A DNA stretch of 64,000 bases from Leptospira terpstrae serovar Hualin str. LT 11-33 = ATCC 700639 (GCF_000332495.1 NZ_AOGW02000004.1:36000-99999), one strand, 5' to 3'. Shown: positions 1 through 10,167, counted from the stretch's first letter. Made by a program: numbers and translations. The notes: generated from the sequence alone by a model not told the origin.

Positions 1-1354
1 TACAAAAGATCTCCAAGACGATTTATTAAATCATAAAATTGATATTGTCATTCATTCTTGGAAAGATATGGATCTAAGAGAACGGAAGGACACAATCCTT
101 GTTCCCGTCTTAGCACGAGAAGATGTTCGCGACGTTTTACTTTTCAAAAGAAATAAATGGATTTCCGCACCAACTGAAATTACAATCCTTACTTCTTCTC
201 CAAGAAGGGAACATCACATTCGTGATTTTGTAAAATCCTATTTCCCAACTCCCATCAACTCCTTCCAGGTCAAAATCGAATCAGTTAGAGGAAATATACA
301 AACAAGACTGCGAAAGTATCTGGAACATGAAAATGGTGGAATCTTAGTAGCAAAAGCAGCTTTAGATAGAATATTGAGTTTTGAAGATGATGAGAATCTG
401 ATCCCTGAATTAAAGGATGTAAAACAACTCATTAGAGATACCATAAACCTCTCCTTGTTTATGGTAATGCCTTCTTCCATTTTCCCAAGTGCACCCGCAC
501 AAGGTGCTCTCGCTGCAGAGATTAGAAAAGATGACAAACATTTAGAATCACTACTTAGAGAAATTTCTGATGTAAATGCAGAACTTACAGCCAATGAAGA
601 AAGAAAAATATTATCCAGGTATGGCGGTGGTTGTCATCAAAAAATCGGAGTTTCTGTATTAACAAGAGATTACGGTAGAATTACTTTTGTTAGAGGGGAA
701 ACCGAAGATGGGAAATCCTTATTTACAAAGGAATTATCAAATACACCAAAACTAATGTTTCATCGTGATGAAGTTTGGCCACCAAAGGCCAAAATGGCCG
801 CAAGACAAAGAGAAAGACTTACATACTCCATTCCCAAAGATGTAGATGTATTTGTTTCTCGCGGTTATGCATTTCCACTTGATTTATCAGTAAATCCAAC
901 CAACCAAATTCTTTGGTCGGCAGGACTTTCTACATGGAAAGATTTGGCTCTCAGAGGATTTTGGGTAAATGGAACCTGTGATGGGTTAGGTGAAAGTGAA
1001 CCCCCTATGATTGATTTACTTTTAGGAAGGAAAACAAATTTCATTAAACTCACTCATGTTGATTCAGACAAAAACAATAGTATTTATCCAGTGGTTCCAA
1101 CATACTTTGTATCGGCACCAGAAATCCCAGTTCCATTTGATACATCCAAAATCAAAGCAGCCTATTGGCGCAGTGGTTCCGAGTTTGACATTGTTACCAA
1201 ACGGTTCCCTGAATTATTAGATGTCATACATTTTGTGGGTCCAGGATCGACATTTAAAAAAATTAAACAGACGATAGGTGAAGAAGCCGCTGAAACCAAA
1301 GTTTTTGTATCATTATCTTTTGATTCTTGGGTAGAAAGGTATATAAAGCCATGA
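1..1354 (+). CDS. hemCD: Porphobilinogen deaminase / uroporphyrinogen-III synthase fusion, 5' end missing
   Basis: The reading frame is open from base 2, so the gene begins left of the window; an ATG at 68 is internal. The visible part is about 450 residues. The first half matches porphobilinogen deaminase, which polymerises four porphobilinogens to hydroxymethylbilane: the DIVIHSWKD stretch at bases 38-67 corresponds to the usual DIAVHSLKD, and GGGCHQKIG near base 630 carries the cysteine that holds the dipyrromethane cofactor. The second half, after about base 830, has no deaminase homologue and ends in a GPGSTFKKI stretch like the end of uroporphyrinogen-III synthase, so I read it as a HemC-HemD fusion, which is known in Leptospira. 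The HemD part is poorly conserved and its assignment is weaker. The stop overlaps the hemB start (ATGA). Confidence 0.85.
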   Translation, partial: TKDLQDDLLNHKIDIVIHSWKDMDLRERKDTILVPVLAREDVRDVLLFKRNKWISAPTEITILTSSPRREHHIRDFVKSYFPTPINSFQVKIESVRGNIQTRLRKYLEHENGGILVAKAALDRILSFEDDENLIPELKDVKQLIRDTINLSLFMVMPSSIFPSAPAQGALAAEIRKDDKHLESLLREISDVNAELTANEERKILSRYGGGCHQKIGVSVLTRDYGRITFVRGETEDGKSLFTKELSNTPKLMFHRDEVWPPKAKMAARQRERLTYSIPKDVDVFVSRGYAFPLDLSVNPTNQILWSAGLSTWKDLALRGFWVNGTCDGLGESEPPMIDLLLGRKTNFIKLTHVDSDKNNSIYPVVPTYFVSAPEIPVPFDTSKIKAAYWRSGSEFDIVTKRFPELLDVIHFVGPGSTFKKIKQTIGEEAAETKVFVSLSFDSWVERYIKP

Positions 1355-2304
1355 AAAAACAAACACTTCGACTTCGTTCCAACCAATATTTAAGAAACTT
1401 AGGAGAAACAGGTTCACTTAATGTAAACAAAATGATCCAACCTCTGTTTCTTGCAGAAGGGATCGACGAAAAGGAACCCATCAAAGGGTTACCCGAAGTT
1501 TTTCGTGATACTCATAAATCAATTTTTTCGCAAATTGAATCAGACTTAAAAGCAGGAGTCTCTCAGTTTCTACTTTTTATGGTTCCAAAAGAAAAATCGG
1601 ATACAGGTTTTCCAAAAAACTTCTACCATTCCAATATTAGTGCGATTAAAAAAGAATTCCCGAACATGTTTCTCTGGCTTGATACATGTATTTGTTCTGT
1701 GACCACAACAGGTCATTGTTGCCACTTCCACAAATCAGGCACAATTGATCTGGATCTAACACTCAAACGTTTGTCTGACCTTGCCCTCATCTATGCAGAT
1801 GCAGGTGCTGACGGAATTGCACCTAGTGATATGATGGATGGTCGCGTGGGCTCTCACAGAAAAATATTAGATGCTAACGAACATTCCATGGTTCCTATCA
1901 TGAGTTATTCGACAAAATTCAAAAGTAATTTTTATGGACCTTTCCGTGGGGCCGCAGATTCCTCACCACAATTTGGAGATAGAAGCGGATACCAACTGGA
2001 CGTACGTGACAGAGATACTGCCATCCACACTTCCATTCGAGATAAAGAAGAAGGTGCTGACTTACTCATGGTAAAACCAGGGATGACTGCAATTGATCTG
2101 ATAGGACCCATCAAAGAAAAAACAGGACTTCCTACTGGTGCTTACCAAGTGAGTGGCGAGTATGCCAGTCTTGTCTATTTAGCCAAAGAAGGTTTTTTAA
2201 ATTTTGAAGAAGGATTAAAGGAGACCTGGGATGTCTTTCGAAGGGCAGGATCTTCCTATTTAATTACTTATGGTGCAAGGATCGCACAAAGGTTGTATTC
2301 ATGA
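1351..2304 (+). CDS. hemB: Delta-aminolevulinic acid dehydratase (porphobilinogen synthase)
   Basis: This 317-residue enzyme condenses two 5-aminolevulinates to porphobilinogen in the cytoplasm. The cysteine-rich metal site is visible as [14 protein letters not shown] around residue 113, which suggests a zinc-dependent enzyme, and the two active-site lysines sit in [13 protein letters not shown] (about residue 188) and LMVKPGM (about residue 242). The length is normal for the family. I start it at the ATG at 1351, which overlaps the hemCD stop as ATGA, rather than at 1327, which would add eight residues inside hemCD. It is the second gene of the haem operon and overlaps hemL by four bases. 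Confidence 0.95.
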   Translation: MKKQTLRLRSNQYLRNLGETGSLNVNKMIQPLFLAEGIDEKEPIKGLPEVFRDTHKSIFSQIESDLKAGVSQFLLFMVPKEKSDTGFPKNFYHSNISAIKKEFPNMFLWLDTCICSVTTTGHCCHFHKSGTIDLDLTLKRLSDLALIYADAGADGIAPSDMMDGRVGSHRKILDANEHSMVPIMSYSTKFKSNFYGPFRGAADSSPQFGDRSGYQLDVRDRDTAIHTSIRDKEEGADLLMVKPGMTAIDLIGPIKEKTGLPTGAYQVSGEYASLVYLAKEGFLNFEEGLKETWDVFRRAGSSYLITYGARIAQRLYS

Positions 2305-3584
2305 ATTCAGAAGAACTATTTCTTCGTTCCACACAAGTGGTCCCAGGGGGAGTACATAGCCCGGTTCGTTCCTTTGCTTCCGTGGGTGGAACACCCGTTT
2401 TCTTTAGTGAAGCAAACGGCGCCTATTTAAAGTCAGTGGAAGGAAAAGATTACATTGATTATTGTTTGAGTTTTGGTCCTCTACTTTTTGGTCATAGACA
2501 TCCTGAAATTCAAGAAGTCGTTGAAGATACAGTGAGGAAGGCTTGGTCCTTCGGTGCATGTGAACCTTATTCCTTAGAGCTTGCTGAGTTTATTACTAGT
2601 CGAATCCCTTGGGCAGAAAAAATCCGTTTTGTCAACTCAGGAACAGAAGCAGTGATGAGTGCCCTTCGAGTAGCAAGAGCTGCTACCGGCAGAAGTAAAA
2701 TATTAAAATTTGATGGTTGTTACCATGGCCACTTAGACCAACTCCTTGTTAAATCAGGTTCAGGTCTTGCAGGACTCAGTTCCAGTGATAGTAAAGGTAT
2801 AGGACCAGAAATCATTCAAAATACCCTCGTACTCCCGTTAGATGATGAGATAGCTTTAGAGGAATTATTCCAAACACAAGGAAACCAGATTGCCTGCCTT
2901 ATCATCGAACCAATTCCAGCAAATTATGGACTTCTCCCTCAAAGAACAGAATTCCTAAAAAAATGTAGAGAACTCACAACAAAATACGGCGCATTACTTT
3001 TGTTTGATGAAGTAATCTCAGGCTTTCGAGTTTCCTTCCAAGGTATGGCAGGCATTACTGGAATTGTACCGGACCTAGTTTGTTATGGTAAAATCATCGG
3101 AGGTGGTTTTCCTGTGGGTGCTTATGCCGGAAAAAAAGAACTGATGGATTTGGTCGCACCAAGTGGTCCGGTTTACCAAGCAGGCACCCTATCTGCAAAT
3201 CCGATTGGGATGCGTGCTGGTCTAAAAACTCTAACAAAAGCTTGGAACGAAAATCCTTATCCGGGACTAGAAACAAAAACAAAAAAACTCACTTCAGGAA
3301 TTGTAAAATTACTCGCCGAGTCCGGTGATTCCCAATGGGAAGCAGTTACTTATGGAAGCCTATTTTGGCTAAAAGGTAAAACAGAGGAACCAATTCGTAC
3401 AGTCGCAAACATTCCTGCTGATCACAAAGTTAAGTTTGCAACTTTTTTCCATAAACTTTTAAACCATGGTGTGTATCTAGCACCTAGCGGATACGAGGTG
3501 GGATTTTTATCCACGGTTCACACAGATGAAATCATAGAAGCCACTTTAAATAAAACCATGAAGGCCTTACAGGAAGTAAAATGA
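2301..3584 (+). CDS. hemL: Glutamate-1-semialdehyde 2,1-aminomutase
   Basis: A 427-residue PLP enzyme that converts glutamate-1-semialdehyde to 5-aminolevulinate, so haem is made by the C5 (glutamyl-tRNA) route here. The N-terminal [11 protein letters not shown] stretch, the [12 protein letters not shown] cofactor loop and [14 protein letters not shown] with the PLP lysine near residue 264 are all characteristic of HemL rather than of other class III aminotransferases. Length is typical. The start overlaps hemB (ATGA at 2301) and the end overlaps hemE (ATGA at 3581), so translation is probably coupled. The partner hemA (glutamyl-tRNA reductase) is not visible and would be expected left of the window. 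Confidence 0.95.
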   Translation: MNSEELFLRSTQVVPGGVHSPVRSFASVGGTPVFFSEANGAYLKSVEGKDYIDYCLSFGPLLFGHRHPEIQEVVEDTVRKAWSFGACEPYSLELAEFITSRIPWAEKIRFVNSGTEAVMSALRVARAATGRSKILKFDGCYHGHLDQLLVKSGSGLAGLSSSDSKGIGPEIIQNTLVLPLDDEIALEELFQTQGNQIACLIIEPIPANYGLLPQRTEFLKKCRELTTKYGALLLFDEVISGFRVSFQGMAGITGIVPDLVCYGKIIGGGFPVGAYAGKKELMDLVAPSGPVYQAGTLSANPIGMRAGLKTLTKAWNENPYPGLETKTKKLTSGIVKLLAESGDSQWEAVTYGSLFWLKGKTEEPIRTVANIPADHKVKFATFFHKLLNHGVYLAPSGYEVGFLSTVHTDEIIEATLNKTMKALQEVK

Positions 3585-4621
3585 TCACCACTCAATTTAG
3601 AAACGAACGATTTGCAAATGCTTTAAATTTAATACCCCAAAACATTCCCCCTATTTGGTTTATGCGCCAAGCAGGACGTTACCACTCGCATTATCGAAAG
3701 CTAAAAGAAACTTACAGTTTTATGGAGTTATGCAAACAACCGGAACTTGCAGCAGAAGTGGCTCTTGGACCTGTTCGTGAATTTGGATTCGATGTAAGCA
3801 TTTTATTTTCGGATCTGCTTTTTCCTTTGGAAGCACTAGGGATGGGTTTGACTTATGATCCAGGACCCAAACTTTCCTTTTCTCTCACTTCCGAACATGA
3901 TTTGTTACGTTTAAAACCTTATGAGGAAGCAATCGAGGGACTCAAATTTCAAAAAGAAGCAGTTAAAAGAACCAGAGAAGTTTTACCCAATGATGTTTCC
4001 TTAATTGGATTTGTAGGTGGCCCATTCACTCTCATGACTTATGCAAGCATTGGAAAACATGATGGAAATTTATCATTTATAAAAACAAACCAAAACTTTG
4101 TAGATAAATTTTACTCCATACTCGTACCACTTCTGAAACAAAATATCGAATTACAACTGCAAGGTGGTTCTGAATTAGTAATGATTTTTGATACTGCCGC
4201 AGGGATGTTAGATCCTTTCAACTTCCAAAGGTACGTGGTCGGACCAATTACAGAATTTGCAAATCGTTATCCAAAACAAATTGGTTATTATGCTAAAAAT
4301 TCAACAGAAGCTCAAGTCAGACAAATCCATGAGATTCCGAATTTAGCAGGATTTGGCGTAGATCATCGATTTTCAATCCAACAAACACTAACAGAGTTTA
4401 GCGGAAACGGTTTTATCCAAGGAAACTTTGACCAAGAACTTTTATTTGCAGAAAACTCAATTCTCAAACAAAAAATAAAGGAATACCTTCAGCCAATCAA
4501 AGACTTAGATCCTGAAGAAAGAAAAGGTTGGGTGGCAGGTCTCGGACATGGAGTTCTACAATTCACTCCAGAAAGCTCCATCCACCTTCTCATAGATGAA
4601 ACTAGAAAGGCATTTGCATAA
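3581..4621 (+). CDS. hemE: Uroporphyrinogen decarboxylase
   Basis: A 346-residue enzyme that removes the four acetate carboxyls of uroporphyrinogen III to give coproporphyrinogen III. The signature [12 protein letters not shown] is at residues 23-34, with the two arginines that bind substrate carboxylates. The [11 protein letters not shown] stretch around residue 85 carries the catalytic aspartate, and [12 protein letters not shown] follows near residue 145. Length is usual. The stop codon and the hemN start share one base (TAATG at 4619-4623). Confidence 0.95.
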   Translation: MITTQFRNERFANALNLIPQNIPPIWFMRQAGRYHSHYRKLKETYSFMELCKQPELAAEVALGPVREFGFDVSILFSDLLFPLEALGMGLTYDPGPKLSFSLTSEHDLLRLKPYEEAIEGLKFQKEAVKRTREVLPNDVSLIGFVGGPFTLMTYASIGKHDGNLSFIKTNQNFVDKFYSILVPLLKQNIELQLQGGSELVMIFDTAAGMLDPFNFQRYVVGPITEFANRYPKQIGYYAKNSTEAQVRQIHEIPNLAGFGVDHRFSIQQTLTEFSGNGFIQGNFDQELLFAENSILKQKIKEYLQPIKDLDPEERKGWVAGLGHGVLQFTPESSIHLLIDETRKAFA

Positions 4622-5961
4622 TGAAACACTTGCTTGAAAAATACGACACACCCGCACCTAGGTATACTAGTTACCCAACAGTTCCCTACTGGACGGACTC
4701 CCCTACTCTGGAAGAGTGTATTCAATCTTTAGAAACACACCTAAGCACAAAAGAATCAAAACTAGCGTTATACCTCCACATTCCTTTTTGCGAAACACTT
4801 TGTACTTTTTGTGGTTGTAATACTTCCATCACCAAAAACCACACTGTGGAAGAACCTTATGTGGCAGCCCTTAAAAATGAATTACAACTCTATGCAGAAA
4901 AAGTAACAAATCTCAACGGAAAAAACTTGAGCGAACTTCACTTAGGTGGAGGAAGTCCAACTTACTTATCAGACTATCATCTCCAATCTACAATTGAGTT
5001 TATCTTAAACAAATTAAATCCTACAGAAGATCCTCAATATTCCATCGAAGTGGATCCAAGGAGGACAAGAGTATCTCAACTAAAACTTTTACAAAAATTA
5101 GGATTTCGAAGGATTAGTTTAGGGGTTCAAGATTTTGATCCCGAAGTTCAAAGGCTTGTCAACCGAATCCAACCCTTTGAACTTACAGAAAACATTACAC
5201 TGGAAGCCAGGGCACTTGGATTTGACTCCGTAAATTTTGATCTTATTTATGGTCTTCCCAAACAAACATTGGATTCCATGAAATATTCCATTGAAAGGAC
5301 ATTGGAACTAAAACCCGATCGAATTGCCTTTTATTCCTATGCCCATGTACCTTGGATCAAAGCATCCCAGAGACTATTTACAGAAAAAGACCTTCCAGAA
5401 GCTGCCGTCAAACGAGACTTATACGAAATTGGTCGATCATTATTAGAAAAAGAAGGTTATAGGGAAATTGGGATGGATCATTTTGCTTTACCTCATGACA
5501 AACTGTGGAAAGCCTTTAATACAAACAAACTTCATCGAAATTTTATGGGATACAGCGAATCCAAAACAGATGTAATGTTAGGACTTGGTTCTTCTTCTAT
5601 TTCGGAAACACCTGATCTTTTTTTCCAAAACCAAAAGTTAGAAATGAAATACCGTAAGTCCGTATTGGAAGGTACCATTCCCATTTTCCGCGGACACAAA
5701 CTAACGAAATCTGATCAAATCCGTAAACAATTGATTTTAGATTTAATGACTTCTTGGAAAGTAAATGTTCCCAGTGAAATGAAATCTCATGTATATAACT
5801 TCTTACAAGAAATGGAATTGGATAGGTTAGTGCAGTGGCAAGGAGATTCCCTTTCTGTGACTGAACTTGGGAAACCATTTTTAAGAATTGTAGCAATGGC
5901 TTTCGATGAAAAATTACAACTGAGCCAACCTACAAAACCTGTTTTTTCAAAAGCAATATGA
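4621..5961 (+). CDS. hemN: Oxygen-independent coproporphyrinogen III dehydrogenase (radical SAM)
   Basis: A 446-residue radical SAM enzyme that decarboxylates coproporphyrinogen III to protoporphyrinogen IX without oxygen. The Fe-S cluster motif CETLCTFC occupies residues 57-64 and is followed at once by the extra CGC cysteine and asparagine seen in true HemN proteins, and GGGSPTYL lies downstream. The full length and the N-terminal YDTPAPRYTSYPT segment separate it from HemW-like proteins, which lack that segment. It is the only coproporphyrinogen oxidase in the window; an oxygen-dependent HemF could exist elsewhere. ATGA overlap with hemG. Confidence 0.93.
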   Translation: MKHLLEKYDTPAPRYTSYPTVPYWTDSPTLEECIQSLETHLSTKESKLALYLHIPFCETLCTFCGCNTSITKNHTVEEPYVAALKNELQLYAEKVTNLNGKNLSELHLGGGSPTYLSDYHLQSTIEFILNKLNPTEDPQYSIEVDPRRTRVSQLKLLQKLGFRRISLGVQDFDPEVQRLVNRIQPFELTENITLEARALGFDSVNFDLIYGLPKQTLDSMKYSIERTLELKPDRIAFYSYAHVPWIKASQRLFTEKDLPEAAVKRDLYEIGRSLLEKEGYREIGMDHFALPHDKLWKAFNTNKLHRNFMGYSESKTDVMLGLGSSSISETPDLFFQNQKLEMKYRKSVLEGTIPIFRGHKLTKSDQIRKQLILDLMTSWKVNVPSEMKSHVYNFLQEMELDRLVQWQGDSLSVTELGKPFLRIVAMAFDEKLQLSQPTKPVFSKAI

Positions 5962-7169
5962 GTGAAGAAATTCGTATCATTGGCGGAGGAATCACGGGAC
6001 TCTTTCTCGCCTACCACCATACAAAACGCGGAGACGCAGTAACCCTGTATGAAAGTTCAAATAAGTTAGGTGGCCTTATAGGAACAAATACAGTGGAGGA
6101 AGGTCTTGTAGAGTTCGCAGCCAATGGGGTATTACTGACTGATTCCATGAATTCTATGTTAGATGACATTGGACTCACCCCTCTTTTTCCGAACAACGCC
6201 TCGAAACGACGTTATTTTTGGACCAACCGAAAACTTTCGAGATTACCGATCTCTATTTTAACAGGATTAAGGCTACTCTACACTGTTTGTTTTAAAAAGT
6301 TAAAATTCAATGAAGAACAAAACTTTGAAACTTGGGCGCGTCATATGTTTGGCAGTGCAATTACAGAAAACATCATCGAACCAGCCATAGGTGGAGTTTA
6401 TGGTACAAGACTCGAATCTCTGCAAGCAGAATCTATTTTTAATCAATGGGACGGTTCCGGATCGAGTACGATTTTAAAAGAAATATTAAAAAACAAAAGA
6501 AAAACATACGGAACCGTTTCCTTTCCTTTGGGTATGGGAGATTTAATTTCTCATTTGGTGGATTATTTAAAACCAAAAATACAAATCAAAACCAATGTTT
6601 CGTTAGACAGTCTGGAGGAAATTTTACAATGGAAAGGGAAAGTAAAACTTTCCATATCATTAAAAAATCTAATTCCACTCCTAGGCAATCAAATCGATAG
6701 AGAGGAAACACCTAATTTACTTTCTATCACAACCATCACAAGATTTGGAAAAAACCACCTAACAATAGATCCATGTTTTGGAATTCTTTTTGGAAAAAAC
6801 GAAGGAATTCATGCCCTTGGTGTATTATGTAATTCCGATATTTTTCCTGGAAGGGCAAATAATGATCTCCATTCCGAAACTTGGATTTATCCAAGTGTAG
6901 CAAAAACCGATGATAAAATTTCTTGGGAATCCATTCTCGAGGAAGATAGAAAACAAATTACAGGAAAAACAGATTCCCCGAAGGCTGTGTATATCACTTC
7001 ATGGACAGGTGCTTTTCCGGCTTACGATCGAAAATTATTTTTATTCAACAAACGGTTGGATGTTTTAGAATCACAATGGATTGCCGAAGGGAAAGACATT
7101 CGATTTTTTGGGAACTATCGTAAAGGAATTGGACTTCGGTCTCTATTTGAATCGACAAGTAGGGAGTGA
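5958..7169 (+). CDS. hemG: Protoporphyrinogen oxidase, FAD-dependent (HemY/HemG type)
   Basis: A 403-residue flavoprotein of the amine oxidase-like family, placed where protoporphyrinogen oxidase is expected. The dinucleotide-binding GGGITG is at residues 9-14, followed by LYESSNKLGGLIGT, a typical FAD contact. The middle stretch EPAIGGVYGTR (about residue 140) resembles the family motif FVSGVYAG. It is some 50 residues shorter than most HemY proteins and diverged in the second half, so the function rests on both family and position. It is the last + strand gene of the haem cluster and its 3' end overlaps the oppositely transcribed hemH by 27 bases. Confidence 0.85.
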   Translation: MSEEIRIIGGGITGLFLAYHHTKRGDAVTLYESSNKLGGLIGTNTVEEGLVEFAANGVLLTDSMNSMLDDIGLTPLFPNNASKRRYFWTNRKLSRLPISILTGLRLLYTVCFKKLKFNEEQNFETWARHMFGSAITENIIEPAIGGVYGTRLESLQAESIFNQWDGSGSSTILKEILKNKRKTYGTVSFPLGMGDLISHLVDYLKPKIQIKTNVSLDSLEEILQWKGKVKLSISLKNLIPLLGNQIDREETPNLLSITTITRFGKNHLTIDPCFGILFGKNEGIHALGVLCNSDIFPGRANNDLHSETWIYPSVAKTDDKISWESILEEDRKQITGKTDSPKAVYITSWTGAFPAYDRKLFLFNKRLDVLESQWIAEGKDIRFFGNYRKGIGLRSLFESTSRE

Positions 7170-8228
7170 CTCACCACCCATTTCTTTACAAGAACAATAG
7201 CTGATTAAAATATCTGCCGCAAGCACTCTTTCTGCCAAATATTCTAGAAACGGTGGATAGATTCCAAATGCGGGAATTCGAGTAAATGATTTTGCACCAG
7301 ATTCTAAAGCAAGATCCTTAAACTGCTCTCCAATTTCTTCTAAAGTTTCTAAATGATCACTCACAAAACTAATAGGATAAACTGCGATTTGTTTTCCCTC
7401 TTTAGCGAGAGACTCAATGATCTGTAAAGAACTTGGCTCCGTCCATTTAGCTGGTCCCACCTTACTCTGGTAAGATATATGTGTTTGCCCACGATATCCT
7501 AACAAACGAAGTTGTTCCGTAATTCCCTTTACAGAAGATTCGATTTCTTGCATATATCGATCTCCCTTACGGATCAGGCGCATAGGAACGCCGTGTGCGG
7601 AAAAAATAAAATCCAAATCCTTCCAATCACCATTGAAGGTAACTTCCGGAAAATGTAAAAATTCATCTCTGTTTAATGATTTAGTAAAGAATTCAAAAAT
7701 AAACCTAGCTGTGATTTGGTGAAACTTTAAATCGGAAGCAAAACTAGGAACATAACCCCCGCTTCCCACTGGGCATTCCTTAAATTTTTTTTCTAAATGG
7801 CTAAGTGTAGAAAGCACTGTAGATCTAGAATATTGTGGATATAACGGTAGATAGATGGTATCGGAACTTGGTTTTTCGAATTCTGTATCTCTGATATGTG
7901 GAAATCCACAAGTCATTGCTACTTTGGCAGTCCAATTAAAATCTGTTTTGCGATTCAATATCTGCTCTAGTGCTTTTGCTTGTTTTTCAGTTTCTGCAAC
8001 CAAAGGAGAACCACCACCAAACCCCATTGACTCATAGATTTTTTTTACCTTGGGGGTTCGTTTCTTTGCGATAAAACGTGCAAGAGGAAGCCGTAAAAAT
8101 TCAGGTAATGGCAAATCAAAAACAAATGGATCTGTAAACAAATCGGTTAAAAAAACTTCTATTTCCTCAGTGGTTCTTGGCCCACCTAAATTCACAAGGA
8201 TAAGAGTTTTCTTTTGTTTATAGTTCAT
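7143..8228 (-). CDS. hemH: Ferrochelatase
   Basis: Inserts ferrous iron into protoporphyrin IX, the final haem step. The N-terminus has LILVNLGGPRTTEEIEVFL, the usual ferrochelatase opening; the catalytic histidine lies in FSAHGVPMRLI near residue 205, and YQSKVGPAKWTEPS and VSDHLETLEEI follow in order. About 361 residues. I start at ATG 8228; an in-frame GTG at 8243 would add five residues but has no better ribosome site. The start lies inside the last codons of topA, so it probably follows topA in one transcript. It is the only haem gene here on the - strand. Near the C-terminus there is a CSCKEMGGESLPTC cysteine cluster, so an iron-sulphur cluster is possible but unproven. Confidence 0.95.
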   Translation of the reverse strand: MNYKQKKTLILVNLGGPRTTEEIEVFLTDLFTDPFVFDLPLPEFLRLPLARFIAKKRTPKVKKIYESMGFGGGSPLVAETEKQAKALEQILNRKTDFNWTAKVAMTCGFPHIRDTEFEKPSSDTIYLPLYPQYSRSTVLSTLSHLEKKFKECPVGSGGYVPSFASDLKFHQITARFIFEFFTKSLNRDEFLHFPEVTFNGDWKDLDFIFSAHGVPMRLIRKGDRYMQEIESSVKGITEQLRLLGYRGQTHISYQSKVGPAKWTEPSSLQIIESLAKEGKQIAVYPISFVSDHLETLEEIGEQFKDLALESGAKSFTRIPAFGIYPPFLEYLAERVLAADILISYCSCKEMGGESLPTCRFK

Positions 8229-10155
8229 AGGTGATGTAGTCACAATGCGGATACCGGGAACAAAAATAAATGGTTTTTCCTTTTTTCCCTAACTTGGTTT
8301 TTACCACACCCTCTTTACACACAGGACAAATGTTTTGTTTGTTTAGATTCGAAGGAGGAGGTGTAACAATTGATTTTTTTCCTTTTTGCTTGGATAAGGA
8401 TTTCTTTGTTTTTGATTCTTCGGAACTAATGACATTTTCTTTTGTATTTGACTGAGAAGAAACGAGAGATGTTTTTTTTCGAGGACTTCTTAAAATAAAC
8501 ATCAAACCTTCATAAAAATTTTGAATGAGAGACACTCGTGATTCTTTTTTGTCTGTGACTTGGTCTAACTTTTCTTCTAAATCTTTTGTAAAGGATTCAC
8601 CAATCATATCGTGAAAGTTAAGAAAAAGATATTCATTCACTTTCAAACCAAGTGCCGTAGGGCCAATGGATTTGTGGTATTCGACAATGTATTTCCTGGT
8701 TTTTAAAGTTTCGAGGATACTTCCATAGGTAGAGGGTCTACCGACTCCCGTATCTTCCATCTTTTGCACAAGTTTTCCCTGTGTATAACGAACGGGTGGT
8801 TCTGTTTGTTTTTCCTCTACAGAGTAGGACTCGTATTGAAAACGATCTCCCAATTTCCAATCTAATCGTTTTTGCAATTTTTTCTTTTCTGATTTGGCAA
8901 AGGCTTTGAATCCAGGGTCTGTTATGAATTCATTTTTGTGGACAAAGGTATGATTATTTTTCTCAAATTCATAAACTGTCTCTTCACCTAACTCTGGCTT
9001 CATCAAAGAAACTAAAAAACGCTCCCAAATCAGTGAGTATAGTTTTTTCTCCTCAAGCGATAAATAGGAAGATATTGAATCTGGACTATAATTTGCATTC
9101 GTGGGAATGACTGCTTCGTGGGCATCTTGAGAATATTTTTTTTGTTTTTTAGGAGTGTTATTTTGCAAAGAACACAAACCAGGATAATTTTGATTGAGAT
9201 ACTTCTCACCTAACTCCCGTTTTTGATCGGAAACACGGGTGCTATCAGTCCGCATATAAGTGATGAGTCCGATCCTCTCTCCCGAACCAATTCGTTTTCC
9301 TTCAAATAACATTTGTGCTAATTTCATTGTTTTTTTGGAATCAAATCCTAAAACACGGAAACTCGTTTCTTGCAAACTAGCAGTGGAAAATGCTTGCGGA
9401 GGATTTCTTTTGATATTTTTCTTTTTAATCTGGGATAGTGTTATTTCTTTTAACCTGGTTGGTTCTGGTAGGATTTCTATTTCCGAAAGGAGCTTTTGTA
9501 TCGACTTCGAATCTAATTTATCTTTGGTTTGGTGGTCCAAAACAACTGACTGGTTGGAAACCGATCCATTTAATTTTAATTGGTAATAGATTTCTTTAGA
9601 AAAGTTTTGGATTTCTAATTCCCTTTCGCAAATCCAATGTAAGACAGTGGATTGAACTCGACCCGCCGATAAAGAGGAAATTTTTAATTGTTTCCATAAG
9701 TCGGGTGAAACTTCAAAACCAAAAATACGATCCACTACACGTCTTGCAATTTGTGATTCAATTTCCGCCAAATCCAATCCGGCTTTTAGTTGGATCTGAC
9801 GGTTAACTTCCTCTTTAGATATTTCTTTCAGCCGAAGTCGAAAGATTGGTTTTTTTAATTTAATTAATTCATCATAACAATGTTTGGCGATGATCTCCCC
9901 TTCTCGATCAGGGTCACTAGCAATGTAGATAATAGAGGCATTTTTGGCTTTGGTTTTGATGGCGGAAAAAACAGTTTTTTTTCCTTTTAACCATTCATAT
10001 TCGGGTTCGAATTGATTTTTAAAATCCACCCCATAAGATTTGGGAGGTAGGTCTTTGATATGACCTTTGGTAGCAACAACAACCCATTCCTCGCTTAAGT
10101 AGGAAGCGATTGTTGCAGCTTTTGTCGGTGATTCGACTATTAGGAGTTTGGTGAT
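8218..10155 (-). CDS. topA: DNA topoisomerase I with an apparent ATC start codon
   Basis: Type IA topoisomerase that relaxes negative supercoils. The TOPRIM domain shows KLLIVESPTK with the catalytic Glu at residue 8 and DPDREGE at residues 81-87; the active tyrosine is in ERIGLITYMRTDST at about residue 300, and a single four-cysteine zinc ribbon (CPVC...C...C) closes the protein. About 645 residues, short because only one zinc ribbon is present. No ATG, GTG or TTG lies between the upstream in-frame TAG and VESP. The only well placed candidate is ATC at 10155-10153, seven bases after an AGGA at 10166-10163. The first ordinary start, GTG at 10029, would delete the catalytic Glu. It follows cysK closely and overlaps hemH. 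Confidence 0.9.
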   Translation of the reverse strand: MTKLLIVESPTKAATIASYLSEEWVVVATKGHIKDLPPKSYGVDFKNQFEPEYEWLKGKKTVFSAIKTKAKNASIIYIASDPDREGEIIAKHCYDELIKLKKPIFRLRLKEISKEEVNRQIQLKAGLDLAEIESQIARRVVDRIFGFEVSPDLWKQLKISSLSAGRVQSTVLHWICERELEIQNFSKEIYYQLKLNGSVSNQSVVLDHQTKDKLDSKSIQKLLSEIEILPEPTRLKEITLSQIKKKNIKRNPPQAFSTASLQETSFRVLGFDSKKTMKLAQMLFEGKRIGSGERIGLITYMRTDSTRVSDQKRELGEKYLNQNYPGLCSLQNNTPKKQKKYSQDAHEAVIPTNANYSPDSISSYLSLEEKKLYSLIWERFLVSLMKPELGEETVYEFEKNNHTFVHKNEFITDPGFKAFAKSEKKKLQKRLDWKLGDRFQYESYSVEEKQTEPPVRYTQGKLVQKMEDTGVGRPSTYGSILETLKTRKYIVEYHKSIGPTALGLKVNEYLFLNFHDMIGESFTKDLEEKLDQVTDKKESRVSLIQNFYEGLMFILRSPRKKTSLVSSQSNTKENVISSEESKTKKSLSKQKGKKSIVTPPPSNLNKQNICPVCKEGVVKTKLGKKGKTIYFCSRYPHCDYITYEL

Positions 10156-10162
10156 TTTAAAT

Positions 10163-10166
10163 TCCT
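10163..10166 (-). promoter_or_regulatory. Ribosome binding site AGGA for topA
   Basis: On the - strand AGGA lies two bases past the end of the cysK stop codon and seven bases before ATC at 10155. The spacing is ideal, and it supports ATC as the start because the alternative GTG at 10029 would leave out the catalytic N-terminus. Confidence 0.5.
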
Positions 10167-10167
10167 A

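Noticed and set aside
8218..10029. topA starting at GTG 10029
   Set aside because: That would delete the catalytic Glu and the start of the TOPRIM domain, which are encoded in frame upstream.
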